A DNA stretch of 64,000 nt from Eikenella halliae (lineage in GTDB: Bacteria; Pseudomonadota; Gammaproteobacteria; Burkholderiales; Neisseriaceae), in assembly GCF_001648475.1 (NCBI RefSeq), contig NZ_LXSQ01000016.1:44207-108206 (forward strand), in the 5' to 3' direction. Below the pieces are notes generated by a model. The model worked only from the letters and a program-made list of their open reading frames with translations. It had not been told where the DNA came from and made no database searches. Positions 1-7,866 of the stretch are shown here, piece by piece. The position numbers and the translations under genes are program-made. Numbering within the stretch: position 1 is the first letter of the stretch; every line of letters starts with the position of its first letter.

Positions 1-1183
1 GCAGGCCGAGCCGTTCGTAGATGGGCTTGAAGGTGTTGCCGGCCAGAAGCAGGCTGAGGTATTGCTCGCCGATGAGCACGTTTACGCCCAGCGAAGTGGC
101 GGCCACGGTGAAGGTGGCGCGGCCGGCGTTAACCAACATATGGCCGATGCCGGAGAGCAGCGCGGGCAGGATGCCCAGGGCGTTAAGCAGGCCGCCGAGG
201 CTGAGGGCAAGGATAACGATGGTTTGGGTGAAAAACATGCTGCCGATGCCGCCGCGCGAAATCAGCTTGGCCACATTGCCCAAATCGGTGCCTTCTGGCG
301 GCGCGTAGCCGTTGAAGAAGTAGCCGCCGAGCTGTTCGATGCTGGGGCTGCTGTGCAGGTAGGTGAGCACGAGGGAAACGGCGATGGTGATGATGATGGT
401 GTAAATCGCGTTCACGCGGCGCATGGCCAAAACGATGAGCACGGCAAAGGGCAACAGGGTGTAGCCGTGCACTAAGCCGCTGGCCTGCAGCTGGGTTTGG
501 AAGGCGGCCACGCTGCTTAAATCGGCGGCAGCGGTGTGGCCGGAGAGCAGCCAAAGCAACAGCGCGGTAAGCAGCCAAGCGGGGATGGTGGTGTACATCA
601 TATTGCGGATGTGGTCGAACAAATCGATGCCCACAATGGAGGCGGCAATGCTGGTGGTGTCGGAAATGGGCGACATTTTGTCGCCGAAAAACGCGCCGGA
701 CACCACCGCCCCGGCCACCACAGCCGGATTAGCACCCAACGCGCTGCCCATACCAATAAAGGCCACGCCCAGGGTGGCACAGGTGGTGAGGCTGCTGCCG
801 ATGGCCACGCCCACCATCGAAGTGAGCACGAAGGCGGAAAGATAAAAAAACTGCGGCGAAATCAGCTCGAAGCCGTAATACATCAGCGTGGGAATCGCGC
901 CGGACACCATCAGTGCCGACACCAGCAAGCCAATGAAAAAGAAGAGATAAATCGCGCCGATGCCGGAGAGTACGCCGCGCGCCATGCTCAGCTGCATACG
1001 GCCGAAATCCAACCCTTTGGCTTTGCCGAAACAGAGCAGCCCGCACAGCACCAAAATTACCGACAAATGCGGCACCCAGCCGAAATGAATCATGGTGATG
1101 CTCATCACGGCCACCACCAGCGCGGCCATCACCGCCGCCTCGCGCGGTTGCATTTCCAATAGGGCTTCTTTGGTTTCGTTCAC
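1..1183 (-). CDS. nhaC: Na+/H+ antiporter, NhaC family (3' end beyond window)
   Basis: Inner-membrane antiporter predicted to exchange cytoplasmic Na+ for external protons. The window holds the first 394 codons; the C-terminus is cut off by the left edge. The GTG start at 1181-1183 was chosen because GGAGGA lies 7 bases upstream; the next in-frame ATG is ten codons later and lacks this site. The protein is almost entirely hydrophobic helices. At about residues 167-177 it carries GDKMSPISDTT, the signature of NhaC-type carriers. No frameshift is visible. The antiporter superfamily is secure; NhaC rather than another ion-transporter-superfamily member is inferred from this motif. Confidence 0.88.
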   Translation of the reverse strand, partial: MNETKEALLEMQPREAAVMAALVVAVMSITMIHFGWVPHLSVILVLCGLLCFGKAKGLDFGRMQLSMARGVLSGIGAIYLFFFIGLLVSALMVSGAIPTLMYYGFELISPQFFYLSAFVLTSMVGVAIGSSLTTCATLGVAFIGMGSALGANPAVVAGAVVSGAFFGDKMSPISDTTSIAASIVGIDLFDHIRNMMYTTIPAWLLTALLLWLLSGHTAAADLSSVAAFQTQLQASGLVHGYTLLPFAVLIVLAMRRVNAIYTIIITIAVSLVLTYLHSSPSIEQLGGYFFNGYAPPEGTDLGNVAKLISRGGIGSMFFTQTIVILALSLGGLLNALGILPALLSGIGHMLVNAGRATFTVAATSLGVNVLIGEQYLSLLLAGNTFKPIYERLGL

Positions 1184-1205
1184 TTCCGTCTCCTCCCGCT
1201 TCAAC

Positions 1206-1245
1206 TTGGCAGTTTGTGCCACAAATTTTGTAAAGAGACTGCCAA
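1206..1245 (-). promoter_or_regulatory. Inverted repeat in the nhaC leader
   Basis: TTGGCAGT (1206-1213) and ACTGCCAA (1238-1245) form an 8-bp perfect stem about 20 bases upstream of the nhaC start. The 24-base interval contains a further short complementary pair (TTTGT/ACAAA). It could be an operator or an mRNA leader hairpin. No known riboswitch pattern was recognised. Confidence 0.35.
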
Positions 1246-1329
1246 ACTACCATTTCCCGCCCGGCAAGGCAATCCCGGCATCAGCAATACCTATTTTAAA
1301 AGGGCACAGATTCGCCTGATTTGTGTTTC

Positions 1330-1341
1330 AGGCTACCTGAA
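1330..1341 (+). repeat. DNA uptake sequence, Eikenella dialect (representative copy)
   Basis: AGGCTACCTGAA is the 12-mer described as the Eikenella DUS dialect. It is recognised by the minor pilin ComP during natural transformation in Neisseriaceae. This is the first of dozens of copies, which lie mostly between genes, singly or as inverted pairs. A few are within coding regions, where the reverse copy reads in frame as Ser-Gly-Ser-Leu (the oxidoreductase near 54,461; the YciI-like gene near 61,901) or Phe-Gln-Val-Ala (the SulP gene near 46,270). Confidence 0.93.
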
Positions 1342-1595
1342 AGCAGTTTAGAATCATATTAGAAATGAAGTTTATGCAATAAAATTGCAAAATGTTAGGC
1401 ATTATAAAAAATAAATGTCTCCCCTCTATTCCCGGCAGCACTTGCAACAAACACATGCTATTCAGCTAAAATACGCCCCAACCGAAAGGCTACCTGAAAA
1501 ATACCGCCTTTAGCTGTTTGAACTTCCGTTGCAGTTCATGCTTTCAGGTAGCCCCAAATATTCTATAAATCACCATATTAAACAAGGACACAACC

Positions 1596-3455
1596 ATGCC
1601 AGACTACCGCTCCAAAACCTCCACCCACGGCCGCAATATGGCGGGCGCACGCGCATTGTGGCGCGCCACCGGCGTGATGGAAACCGACTTCGGCAAGCCC
1701 ATCATCGCCGTTGCCAACTCGTTCACCCAATTCGTGCCCGGCCATGTCCACCTGCACAACATGGGCCAACTGGTTGCCCGCGAGATTGAAAAAGCGGGCG
1801 CAATCGCCAAAGAATTCAACACCATCGCCATCGACGACGGCATCGCCATGGGACACAGCGGCATGTTGTACTCCCTGCCCAGCCGCGATTTGATTGCCGA
1901 CTCCATCGAATACATGGTCAACGCCCACTGCGCCGACGCATTGGTGTGCATTTCCAACTGCGACAAAATCACCCCCGGAATGCTGATTGCCGCCATGCGC
2001 CTGAACATCCCGACCATCTTCGTTTCCGGCGGCCCGATGGAAGCGGGCAAGGTCATCGGTGTGGCCAACATCCAACCCGAACGCCGCCTGGACTTGATTG
2101 ACGCCATGATTGAATCGGCGGACGACAATGTCAGCAACCAGCAAGTCGAAGAAGTCGAACAAAACGCCTGCCCGACCTGCGGCTCCTGCTCCGGCATGTT
2201 CACCGCCAACTCCATGAACTGCCTGACCGAAGCGCTCGGCCTGTCCCTGCCCGGCAACGGCTCCTACCTCGCCACCCACGCCGGCCGCAAAGAATTGTTC
2301 CTCGAAGCCGGCCGCATGATTGTCGAAATCACCAAACGCTATTACGAGCAAGACGACGAAACCGTGCTGCCGCGCAGCATCGCCACCAAAAAAGCGTTTG
2401 AAAACGCCATGACCATGGACATCGCCATGGGCGGCTCCACCAACACCATCCTGCATTTGCTCGCCGTTGCCAACGAAGCGGGCGTGGATTTCAAAATGGC
2501 CGACATCGACCGCTTAAGCCGCGTCGTACCCTGCATCTGCAAAACTGCGCCCAACAACCACGACTACTACATGGAAGACGTGCACCGCGCCGGTGGCATC
2601 TTCGCCATCCTGAAAGAACTGGACAAAGCGGGCAAACTGCACACCGACGTGTACACCATCCACGCGCCGACGCTGAAAGACGCGATTGAAAAATGGGACG
2701 TGACCAATCCCGAAAACACCCACGCCATCGAACGCTTCAAAGCCGCCCCCGGCGGCGTGCGTACCACCCAAGCGTTCTCGCAAAACCGCATGTGGAAAAC
2801 CCTCGACCTCGACCGCGAAAAAGGCTGCATCCGCAACGTCGAACACGCCTACTCGCAAGACGGCGGTTTGGCGGTCTTGTTCGGCAACATCGCCGAGCGC
2901 GGCTGCGTGGTGAAAACCGCAGGCGTGGACGAGAGCATCCTCAAATTTACCGGCCGCGCCCGCGTGTTTGAAAGCCAAGAAGCCGCCGTCGAAGGCATTT
3001 TGGGCAACCAAATCGTTGCCGGCGACATCGTCATCATCCGCTACGAAGGCCCGAAAGGTGGCCCCGGTATGCAGGAAATGCTGTATCCGACTTCCTACCT
3101 GAAATCTAAAGGCTTGGGCAAAGCCTGCGCCCTGCTGACAGACGGGCGCTTCTCCGGCGGCACATCAGGCCTCTCCATCGGCCACGCTTCACCCGAAGCG
3201 GCGGAAGGCGGCGCCATCGGCTTGGTGCACGAAGGCGATACGATTGAAATCGACATACCCAACCGCAGCATCAACCTGAAAGTGTCCGACGAAGAACTCG
3301 CAAAACGCCGCGCCGAAATGGAAGCGCGTGGCAGCAAAGCATGGAAACCGGAAAACCGCGACCGCTACGTCTCCGCCGCCTTGCGTGCCTACGGCGCCAT
3401 GGCGACTTCCGCCGACAAAGGCGCGGTGCGGGATGTGAGCCAAATCGAACGCTAA
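1596..3455 (+). CDS. ilvD: Dihydroxy-acid dehydratase
   Basis: Catalyses dehydration of 2,3-dihydroxy-isovalerate and 2,3-dihydroxy-3-methylvalerate, the step before the final transamination of valine and isoleucine biosynthesis, in the cytoplasm. The 619-residue length is typical. Iron-sulfur cluster cysteines are visible in NCDK (Cys122) and PTCGSCSGMF (Cys195), and GRFSGGTSGLSIGHASPEAA near the C-terminus is the second family signature. The ATG start has AAGGA about 7 bases upstream. The gene stands alone, followed by an inverted DUS pair. Identification is very secure. Confidence 0.98.
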   Translation: MPDYRSKTSTHGRNMAGARALWRATGVMETDFGKPIIAVANSFTQFVPGHVHLHNMGQLVAREIEKAGAIAKEFNTIAIDDGIAMGHSGMLYSLPSRDLIADSIEYMVNAHCADALVCISNCDKITPGMLIAAMRLNIPTIFVSGGPMEAGKVIGVANIQPERRLDLIDAMIESADDNVSNQQVEEVEQNACPTCGSCSGMFTANSMNCLTEALGLSLPGNGSYLATHAGRKELFLEAGRMIVEITKRYYEQDDETVLPRSIATKKAFENAMTMDIAMGGSTNTILHLLAVANEAGVDFKMADIDRLSRVVPCICKTAPNNHDYYMEDVHRAGGIFAILKELDKAGKLHTDVYTIHAPTLKDAIEKWDVTNPENTHAIERFKAAPGGVRTTQAFSQNRMWKTLDLDREKGCIRNVEHAYSQDGGLAVLFGNIAERGCVVKTAGVDESILKFTGRARVFESQEAAVEGILGNQIVAGDIVIIRYEGPKGGPGMQEMLYPTSYLKSKGLGKACALLTDGRFSGGTSGLSIGHASPEAAEGGAIGLVHEGDTIEIDIPNRSINLKVSDEELAKRRAEMEARGSKAWKPENRDRYVSAALRAYGAMATSADKGAVRDVSQIER

Positions 3456-3477
3456 TTGGTTTTAAAGCGTCAACCAT

Positions 3478-3514
3478 TTTCAGGTAGCCTGTATTGCTTG
3501 CAGGCTACCTGAAA
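3478..3514. terminator. Inverted-DUS hairpin after ilvD
   Basis: TTTCAGGTAGCCTG (3478-3491) pairs with CAGGCTACCTGAAA (3501-3514) across a 9-base loop. It lies 22 bases after the ilvD stop. A poor T-run follows, so its efficiency is uncertain. Confidence 0.6.
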
Positions 3515-3577
3515 CTTTATCTGATTTAATGATTTGGGTATGATTGCAGCCCTACTTACTGCAAAAAAGGTATTCCA

Positions 3578-4483
3578 ATGAGCATTTCTTTCTATATAAA
3601 AAACCCCAAAAAGCTATTCCGCCGCGCGCCTGTACTGACGGTGCAGGAGTGTTTCCAACTTTCCTCTCAGCCGCTGGCACAATTCTCATTTAGTGAATAC
3701 GATGAGAATTTTGATTTACAACAATTTCAAGCCCGGCCGCTTTCCGACTTCGAATGCCTGCTGCTTGGCGTGAACGAAAAAAGCGGCAGGGGTTTTGAAT
3801 TGTCTTTTGATGAGAAAACGCAAGAATACGCCGTACGGGAATTCACGCCCAGCACTTTGGAAGACTGGCAAATCGCCCTGCAATACCTTGCCGATTTAGC
3901 CCGTACGCTCAAACAGCCGATTACCTGCGAAACCGGTGAAACTTTCACCGCCGACACCATCCAAACCTTCGATTTCAAACCAGATATGCAGGCAGGCATA
4001 TCTATGGTTCCTTTTGAAGGCGAAGAAGATTTACGCAGCTACAAGCTGTACGGCGTCATCCGCCCCGTAGCCCTAAATAAAGAGCTCCGCGAGAAATTTC
4101 TAGCCGACCACGACCCGCTGGCAGCCTTCAGCCGCTTTATGCGAGAAATTCAATGGCTGGATGCCTATTCCGCACAACAAATCATCGCACGGGAAAACGA
4201 TTCGGGCGAATATATCGGCTTCTACACCTTAAGCCCCAATCTGCCGACCATTCTGCCTTATCGGCCGGAAATAGAATACGATCCTGCTTTGAACCTGTCC
4301 GATCACGACATCAGCCGTTGGCTGCTCGCCCTGCACAACAGCACCAACGGTTCATTTACCGAACTGCCCTACGATACTTTTATTGCCAGGCTGCCCAAAG
4401 AAAAATACCGTTTCATTGATGCCGCCTATATCTTGTTAGACGCCTTCACGGAAGACGAATTGGCACAACTGAGTATGGAATAA
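3578..4483 (+). CDS. Uncharacterised 301-residue protein, DUF4299-like
   Basis: Function unknown. The opening residues MSISFYIKNPKK and the overall length recall the DUF4299 family of small cytoplasmic proteins; this assignment is from memory of the family, not a search. The protein is acidic and soluble, with no signal peptide or membrane segment. The N-terminal half ends around a QTFDFKPD segment. The C-terminal half contains a helical LSDHDISRWLLALHNSTNG region. The start has a weak AAAGGT upstream. Base composition is somewhat more AT-rich than ilvD. It is bounded by DUS hairpins on both sides, so it is probably a single-gene unit. Confidence 0.7.
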   Translation: MSISFYIKNPKKLFRRAPVLTVQECFQLSSQPLAQFSFSEYDENFDLQQFQARPLSDFECLLLGVNEKSGRGFELSFDEKTQEYAVREFTPSTLEDWQIALQYLADLARTLKQPITCETGETFTADTIQTFDFKPDMQAGISMVPFEGEEDLRSYKLYGVIRPVALNKELREKFLADHDPLAAFSRFMREIQWLDAYSAQQIIARENDSGEYIGFYTLSPNLPTILPYRPEIEYDPALNLSDHDISRWLLALHNSTNGSFTELPYDTFIARLPKEKYRFIDAAYILLDAFTEDELAQLSME

Positions 4484-4522
4484 TCTTCAGCAAATAATCC
4501 GACTTTGGCTTATGTCGATATT

Positions 4523-4560
4523 TTTCAGGTAGCCTCCGCCACCATGCAGGCTACCTGAAA
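4523..4560. terminator. Inverted-DUS hairpin
   Basis: TTTCAGGTAGCCT (4523-4535) pairs with AGGCTACCTGAAA (4548-4560), 39 bases after the DUF4299-like gene. It is a probable terminator for that gene. Confidence 0.6.
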
Positions 4561-4642
4561 TCATTAAGCTTCAGTAAATCAAAAAACTTGATACAATACG
4601 CCCGATGGAAAAGCCGGCCATACAAGCTTTTCCATCATCTTA

Positions 4643-4747
4643 ATAGTGGATTAAATTTAAATCAGGACAAGGCGGTGAGCCGCAGACAGTACAAATAGTA
4701 CGGCAAGGCGAGACAACGCTGTACTGGTTTAAATTTAATTCACTATA
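4643..4747. repeat. Correia-type element, AAATTTAAA-ended
   Basis: A 105-bp element with inverted ends ATAGTGGATTAAATTTAA and TTAAATTTAATTCACTAT. It has the core segment CAGTACAAATAGTACGGCAAGG shared with other copies (shown here by key bases 4687-4708). It lacks the longer internal segment of full-size Correia elements. It lies in the intergenic region upstream of the sodium channel gene. Confidence 0.88.
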
Positions 4748-4805
4748 TTTCATCCTGCCTGCTTTCAGGCAGCCTATTGTTAACCCTTATCCGTTCACGT
4801 ATATC

Positions 4806-5642
4806 ATGACACACACCTCTCCCGCCGCTTGGCGGCAAAAAATCGGTGCCGTTGTTTTGCACCCGTCCACCCAGCTGGCCATCCTCATCATCATCGTTTT
4901 AAACGCCATCATCCTCGGCCTGCAAACCTCGCCCGCCGTGGTGGCGCGTTGCGGCGCGCTGCTGCATTGGCTGGATATGGCCGCGCTGGTGATTTTTATT
5001 GTGGAATTGGCGGCGAAATTCGTTGCTTTGGGGCGGCGGTTTTTCCGCGACGGCTGGAATATTTTCGATTTCCTCGTGGTGGCCGTGGCGCTGTTGCCCA
5101 ATGCGGGCGCGCTTTCGGTGTTGCGTTCGCTGCGCGTGTTGCGCGTACTGCGGCTGATCAACCGCATGCCGCAGCTGCGCCGGATTGCCGATGCCATTTT
5201 GCAGGCCGTGCCGGGCATCGGTGCGATTGCGGGGCTGATGGGCATTCTGTTTTACGTGGGCGCGGTAATGTCCACCACGCTCTTCGGCGAACGCTTCCCC
5301 GAATGGTTCGGCAGCCTGGGCAAATCGCTGTATACGCTGTTTCAGGTGATGACGCTGGAGAGCTGGTCGATGGGCATCGTGCGCCCTGTGATGGAAGCCT
5401 ATCCAAACGCCTGGCTGTTTTTCGTGCCGTTTATTTTGGTGTCTGCCTTTGTGATGCTGAACTTATTCGTGGCCGTGATTGTGGATACCATGTCCAACCT
5501 GCATTCCGCCGAACCGGATGCGGAACACCCGCCCGAAGCGCCGCAAGACGGCCAAATCCTGGTGAGCAGCGCCGAGCTGGCGCGCCTGCATCAAGAAATG
5601 TCTGAAATCAAAGCCTTGCTGCGCGAACAGCAGGCAAAATAA
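4806..5642 (+). CDS. Bacterial voltage-gated sodium channel (NaChBac/NavAb type)
   Basis: Predicted homotetrameric inner-membrane sodium channel, 278 residues. Four helices (S1-S4) precede a pore domain. S4 carries arginines at every third position (Arg107, 110, 113, 116), the voltage-sensor pattern. The pore loop contains TLESWSM at 183-189, the selectivity filter known from NavAb and NaChBac. Two hydrophobic helices flank it. The tail at 250-278 (heptad-like, ending LLREQQAK) fits the C-terminal coiled coil used for tetramer assembly. The start was placed at the first ATG after the Correia element. A single-gene unit is likely. Family assignment is strong; physiological role is not known. 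Confidence 0.93.
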   Translation: MTHTSPAAWRQKIGAVVLHPSTQLAILIIIVLNAIILGLQTSPAVVARCGALLHWLDMAALVIFIVELAAKFVALGRRFFRDGWNIFDFLVVAVALLPNAGALSVLRSLRVLRVLRLINRMPQLRRIADAILQAVPGIGAIAGLMGILFYVGAVMSTTLFGERFPEWFGSLGKSLYTLFQVMTLESWSMGIVRPVMEAYPNAWLFFVPFILVSAFVMLNLFVAVIVDTMSNLHSAEPDAEHPPEAPQDGQILVSSAELARLHQEMSEIKALLREQQAK

Positions 5643-5678
5643 TTCAGGTAGCCTGTTTGGCCGCAGAGGCTACCTGAA
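5643..5678. terminator. Inverted-DUS hairpin after the sodium channel gene
   Basis: TTCAGGTAGCCT at 5643-5654 pairs with AGGCTACCTGAA at 5667-5678. It begins immediately after the stop codon. Confidence 0.6.
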
Positions 5679-5751
5679 ACGCACGATCCCGCTTTTCAGC
5701 CAGCCTGCCGGCCCATGCCTGCTTTCGCCCTACCCTATTGAGCAATCTGCC

Positions 5752-6597
5752 ATGACCGCCGCCCTCCACCTACGCATCTGCCTCGATTTTATTGAAACCG
5801 CTTTGCTCAATAGCGGCAGCAGATGGGATACAAGCGAACTCTACGAAGCCCACCAACGCGCTTGGGGCTATCTCCGCTGCCCCCAAAGCGAATGGACGCA
5901 AACCCATACCACTCCGCACTACCCGCCCGGCAGCGATTTGCCCACCCTGCTGGCCGCACGCAATTTCCTCGCGCCTTATACCGCGGATTACGCCCAAGAA
6001 ACGCACGAGTCCGCCTTTTTTCATGCTTTGGCACAATATGATGCCAAGCTGCCGGAAGCGTTTGCCCGATACCGCCAAATGCGTTTAAACGATATCGGCG
6101 CAATCCGGCCGATTACGCCCGAACAGCTGGCCGAGTTGCAGGCATACCCAGGGTTTGAAACCATTTTGGTAGAGGATTGGGCTGATGAAGCAGAGCGGTT
6201 CGAGCGCGTGCCGGTGCAGGAAATCGTCTTGCAATCGCTGGGCTTTTTAGAGGAATACGTCCGCCCCTACAGCCGAAGCCACCAAATGTTGTTCGATTAT
6301 CCCGCCGCTACCCGCGCCTTTTTCCAAGGCCGGCTGTCCTCTGCCGGGCTGGCAGCAAAATGCAGGCAGCATTGGCAGCATCAAAGAAACCAATTCAATG
6401 GCATTCCCCATCTGCGCCGCCAAGAAGCGGCCATGGGCTTTTTCCTGTGGGAAGCCGCATGGAACGAAGCGTTGGCCAGCCAAGAAGGCGTGCAAGACCC
6501 GCCGTTGTTCTATTTCCTCGACAATCTCACCCAAATCAACGCAGGCCTGGCCCTGCAATGGCGGGATTATGTTGCACCCTTATTGAGAGCCACATAA
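5752..6597 (+). CDS. Uncharacterised 281-residue cytoplasmic protein
   Basis: Not recognised. The protein is soluble, rich in aromatic residues and predicted mostly helical, with no signal peptide or membrane span. Features seen are a paired WDTSELYEAHQRAWGYL segment near the N-terminus, a mid-protein RPITPEQLAELQ stretch, and a basic QHWQHQRNQ segment near residue 208. GC content and codon use match the neighbours, which supports a real gene. It lies alone between DUS hairpins, so context gives no hint of function. The ATG start lacks a clear ribosome site. Confidence 0.7.
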   Translation: MTAALHLRICLDFIETALLNSGSRWDTSELYEAHQRAWGYLRCPQSEWTQTHTTPHYPPGSDLPTLLAARNFLAPYTADYAQETHESAFFHALAQYDAKLPEAFARYRQMRLNDIGAIRPITPEQLAELQAYPGFETILVEDWADEAERFERVPVQEIVLQSLGFLEEYVRPYSRSHQMLFDYPAATRAFFQGRLSSAGLAAKCRQHWQHQRNQFNGIPHLRRQEAAMGFFLWEAAWNEALASQEGVQDPPLFYFLDNLTQINAGLALQWRDYVAPLLRAT

Positions 6598-6620
6598 ACG
6601 CAGCCTGTGTATATCTAAAG

Positions 6621-6658
6621 TTTCAGGTAGCCTGTATCGCCACGCAGGCTACCTGAAA
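6621..6658. terminator. Inverted-DUS hairpin
   Basis: TTTCAGGTAGCCTG (6621-6634) pairs with CAGGCTACCTGAAA (6645-6658). It lies just after the 281-residue gene. Confidence 0.6.
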
Positions 6659-6746
6659 CTTTATCTGGCACAACAATTTAGATATGATGGCGGCAGGTGA
6701 ATCCGTAACGAATTTCCTCCAATCAACCCAACTCAGGAGCAAGCCC

Positions 6747-7307
6747 ATGCTTTCATCACTGCATACCCGAACTGCCTCCTTCGCCGCCGTACTGTTGGCG
6801 CTATCCGCCACTGCCGCCGCCCATGTCGCCCCCGATAGCTGCGGCCTGCCCGACAGTGCGACACCTGCCAGCTATCTGTCCACCAACCACGACAGCGAAA
6901 AAGTCAATATCCGCGCACAGCCCAACACCCGCGCCGCCATCCTTGCCGTTTGTGACAATCAAAGTGAAGCCGCTATCCTCGGCAAAAGTGGCGCGTGGTA
7001 CCGCGTGCGGCTGGCCTTGCGGCCAAACCAGCCGGCGGAGCGGCGCATCATCAACGGCTATGTGCACCAAAGCCAGGTCAGCCTGCGCCATGTTTATACC
7101 GTGCACAGCGCCGACGGCTCGGCCAACCTGCGCCTGAATGCCAACCGCCATGCCGAAATACAGCAACGCATCCCCAACGGCACCACCGTGATCGAATACC
7201 CCGCCAAGCGCCAAGGCGACTGGCATTATGTGAGCGTACACGGCAGCGACAGCGATAACTATGGCTATGCGCACAAAAGTCAGTTGAGGCCGAAAGCCGG
7301 GCGCTAA
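6747..7307 (+). CDS. Exported protein with two bacterial SH3-like domains
   Basis: A 186-residue envelope protein. The start at 6747 was chosen over an upstream in-frame ATG because AGGAG lies just before it and a signal peptide follows directly: basic start, hydrophobic stretch to about residue 25, small residues AAA before His26. Two tandem SH3b units are visible. The first is near 52-112 (VNIRAQPNT ... GYVHQSQV); the second is near 125-183 (ANLRLNANRHAEI ... YGYAHKSQL). SH3b domains in exported proteins usually bind peptidoglycan or peptides. The function is inferred from the fold only; the ligand is unknown. Confidence 0.75.
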   Translation: MLSSLHTRTASFAAVLLALSATAAAHVAPDSCGLPDSATPASYLSTNHDSEKVNIRAQPNTRAAILAVCDNQSEAAILGKSGAWYRVRLALRPNQPAERRIINGYVHQSQVSLRHVYTVHSADGSANLRLNANRHAEIQQRIPNGTTVIEYPAKRQGDWHYVSVHGSDSDNYGYAHKSQLRPKAGR

Positions 7308-7318
7308 GCAGTAAAACA

Positions 7319-7357
7319 TTTCAGGTAGCCTGCCATACCCAAGTAGGCTACCTGAAA
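7319..7357. terminator. Inverted-DUS hairpin
   Basis: TTTCAGGTAGCCT (7319-7331) pairs with AGGCTACCTGAAA (7345-7357), directly after the SH3-domain gene. Confidence 0.6.
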
Positions 7358-7433
7358 CTTTATCCGGCGCACTAATTTAGCTATGATTACGCCAAACTAA
7401 TCGCCTGGCTACTCGCCAAACTCTCCAATCATC

Positions 7434-7760
7434 ATGCCGACCCTGCATATCCGCACCCCCAATCCCACGCTCTATATCGCCTTCTTGGCGCTCGGTTTAT
7501 TGAACGCCATCAAATCGGGAGTCATTTCGCCGGAAGCAGGCATTTGGACATTACGCATGCCGAAAAACTATGATGAAATCCTGCCCCACTGCCCGCCAAA
7601 ATTGCAGAATATCATCGAGTGTTTCGATGAGTTAGACCTGCTCTCCCGGCTCGATGCCGTTGCCTATGCCCAAACCATCGACCGCCTTCTGCGCGATTTG
7701 CAGCAAATCGTGGCGGAACATTCCGAACCATACGATGCCCATTTAAGCGTAAGCGGCTAG
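7434..7760 (+). CDS. Small uncharacterised protein, possibly DUF3969-like
   Basis: A 108-residue acidic soluble protein. The pattern FLALGLLNAIKSGVISPEAG near residues 16-35, followed by a helical stretch, resembles what I recall of the DUF3969 family; this has not been tested. No signal peptide or membrane span. The start context is weak, with no obvious Shine-Dalgarno. It lies alone between DUS hairpins. It is probably real because codon use is ordinary and it has a clean terminator. Confidence 0.6.
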   Translation: MPTLHIRTPNPTLYIAFLALGLLNAIKSGVISPEAGIWTLRMPKNYDEILPHCPPKLQNIIECFDELDLLSRLDAVAYAQTIDRLLRDLQQIVAEHSEPYDAHLSVSG

Positions 7761-7805
7761 TTTCATCGTGAGCTGAAACCCTACCGCTTTGTTTCCGCCA
7801 TCATA

Positions 7806-7849
7806 AAAGGCTACCTGAAAACCAAAAAACCAGTTTTCAGGTAGCCTTT
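7806..7849. terminator. Bidirectional terminator between the 108-aa gene and znuA
   Basis: AAAGGCTACCTGAAAAC (7806-7822) pairs perfectly with GTTTTCAGGTAGCCTTT (7833-7849). It is a 17-bp stem of two inverted DUS with A- and T-flanks. It serves converging genes on both strands. Confidence 0.8.
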
Positions 7850-7866
7850 ACTATGCTTTCAAATAA

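Larger units (their letters stand above)
1184..1595. other. Divergent intergenic region between nhaC and ilvD
   Basis: The 412-base region separates two divergently transcribed genes. It holds the nhaC leader inverted repeat, one uptake sequence at 1330-1341, a second near 1487, an inverted copy ending in GCCC near 1545, and AT-rich sequence around 1350-1420 suitable for promoters. No coding sequence is seen. Confidence 0.6.
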
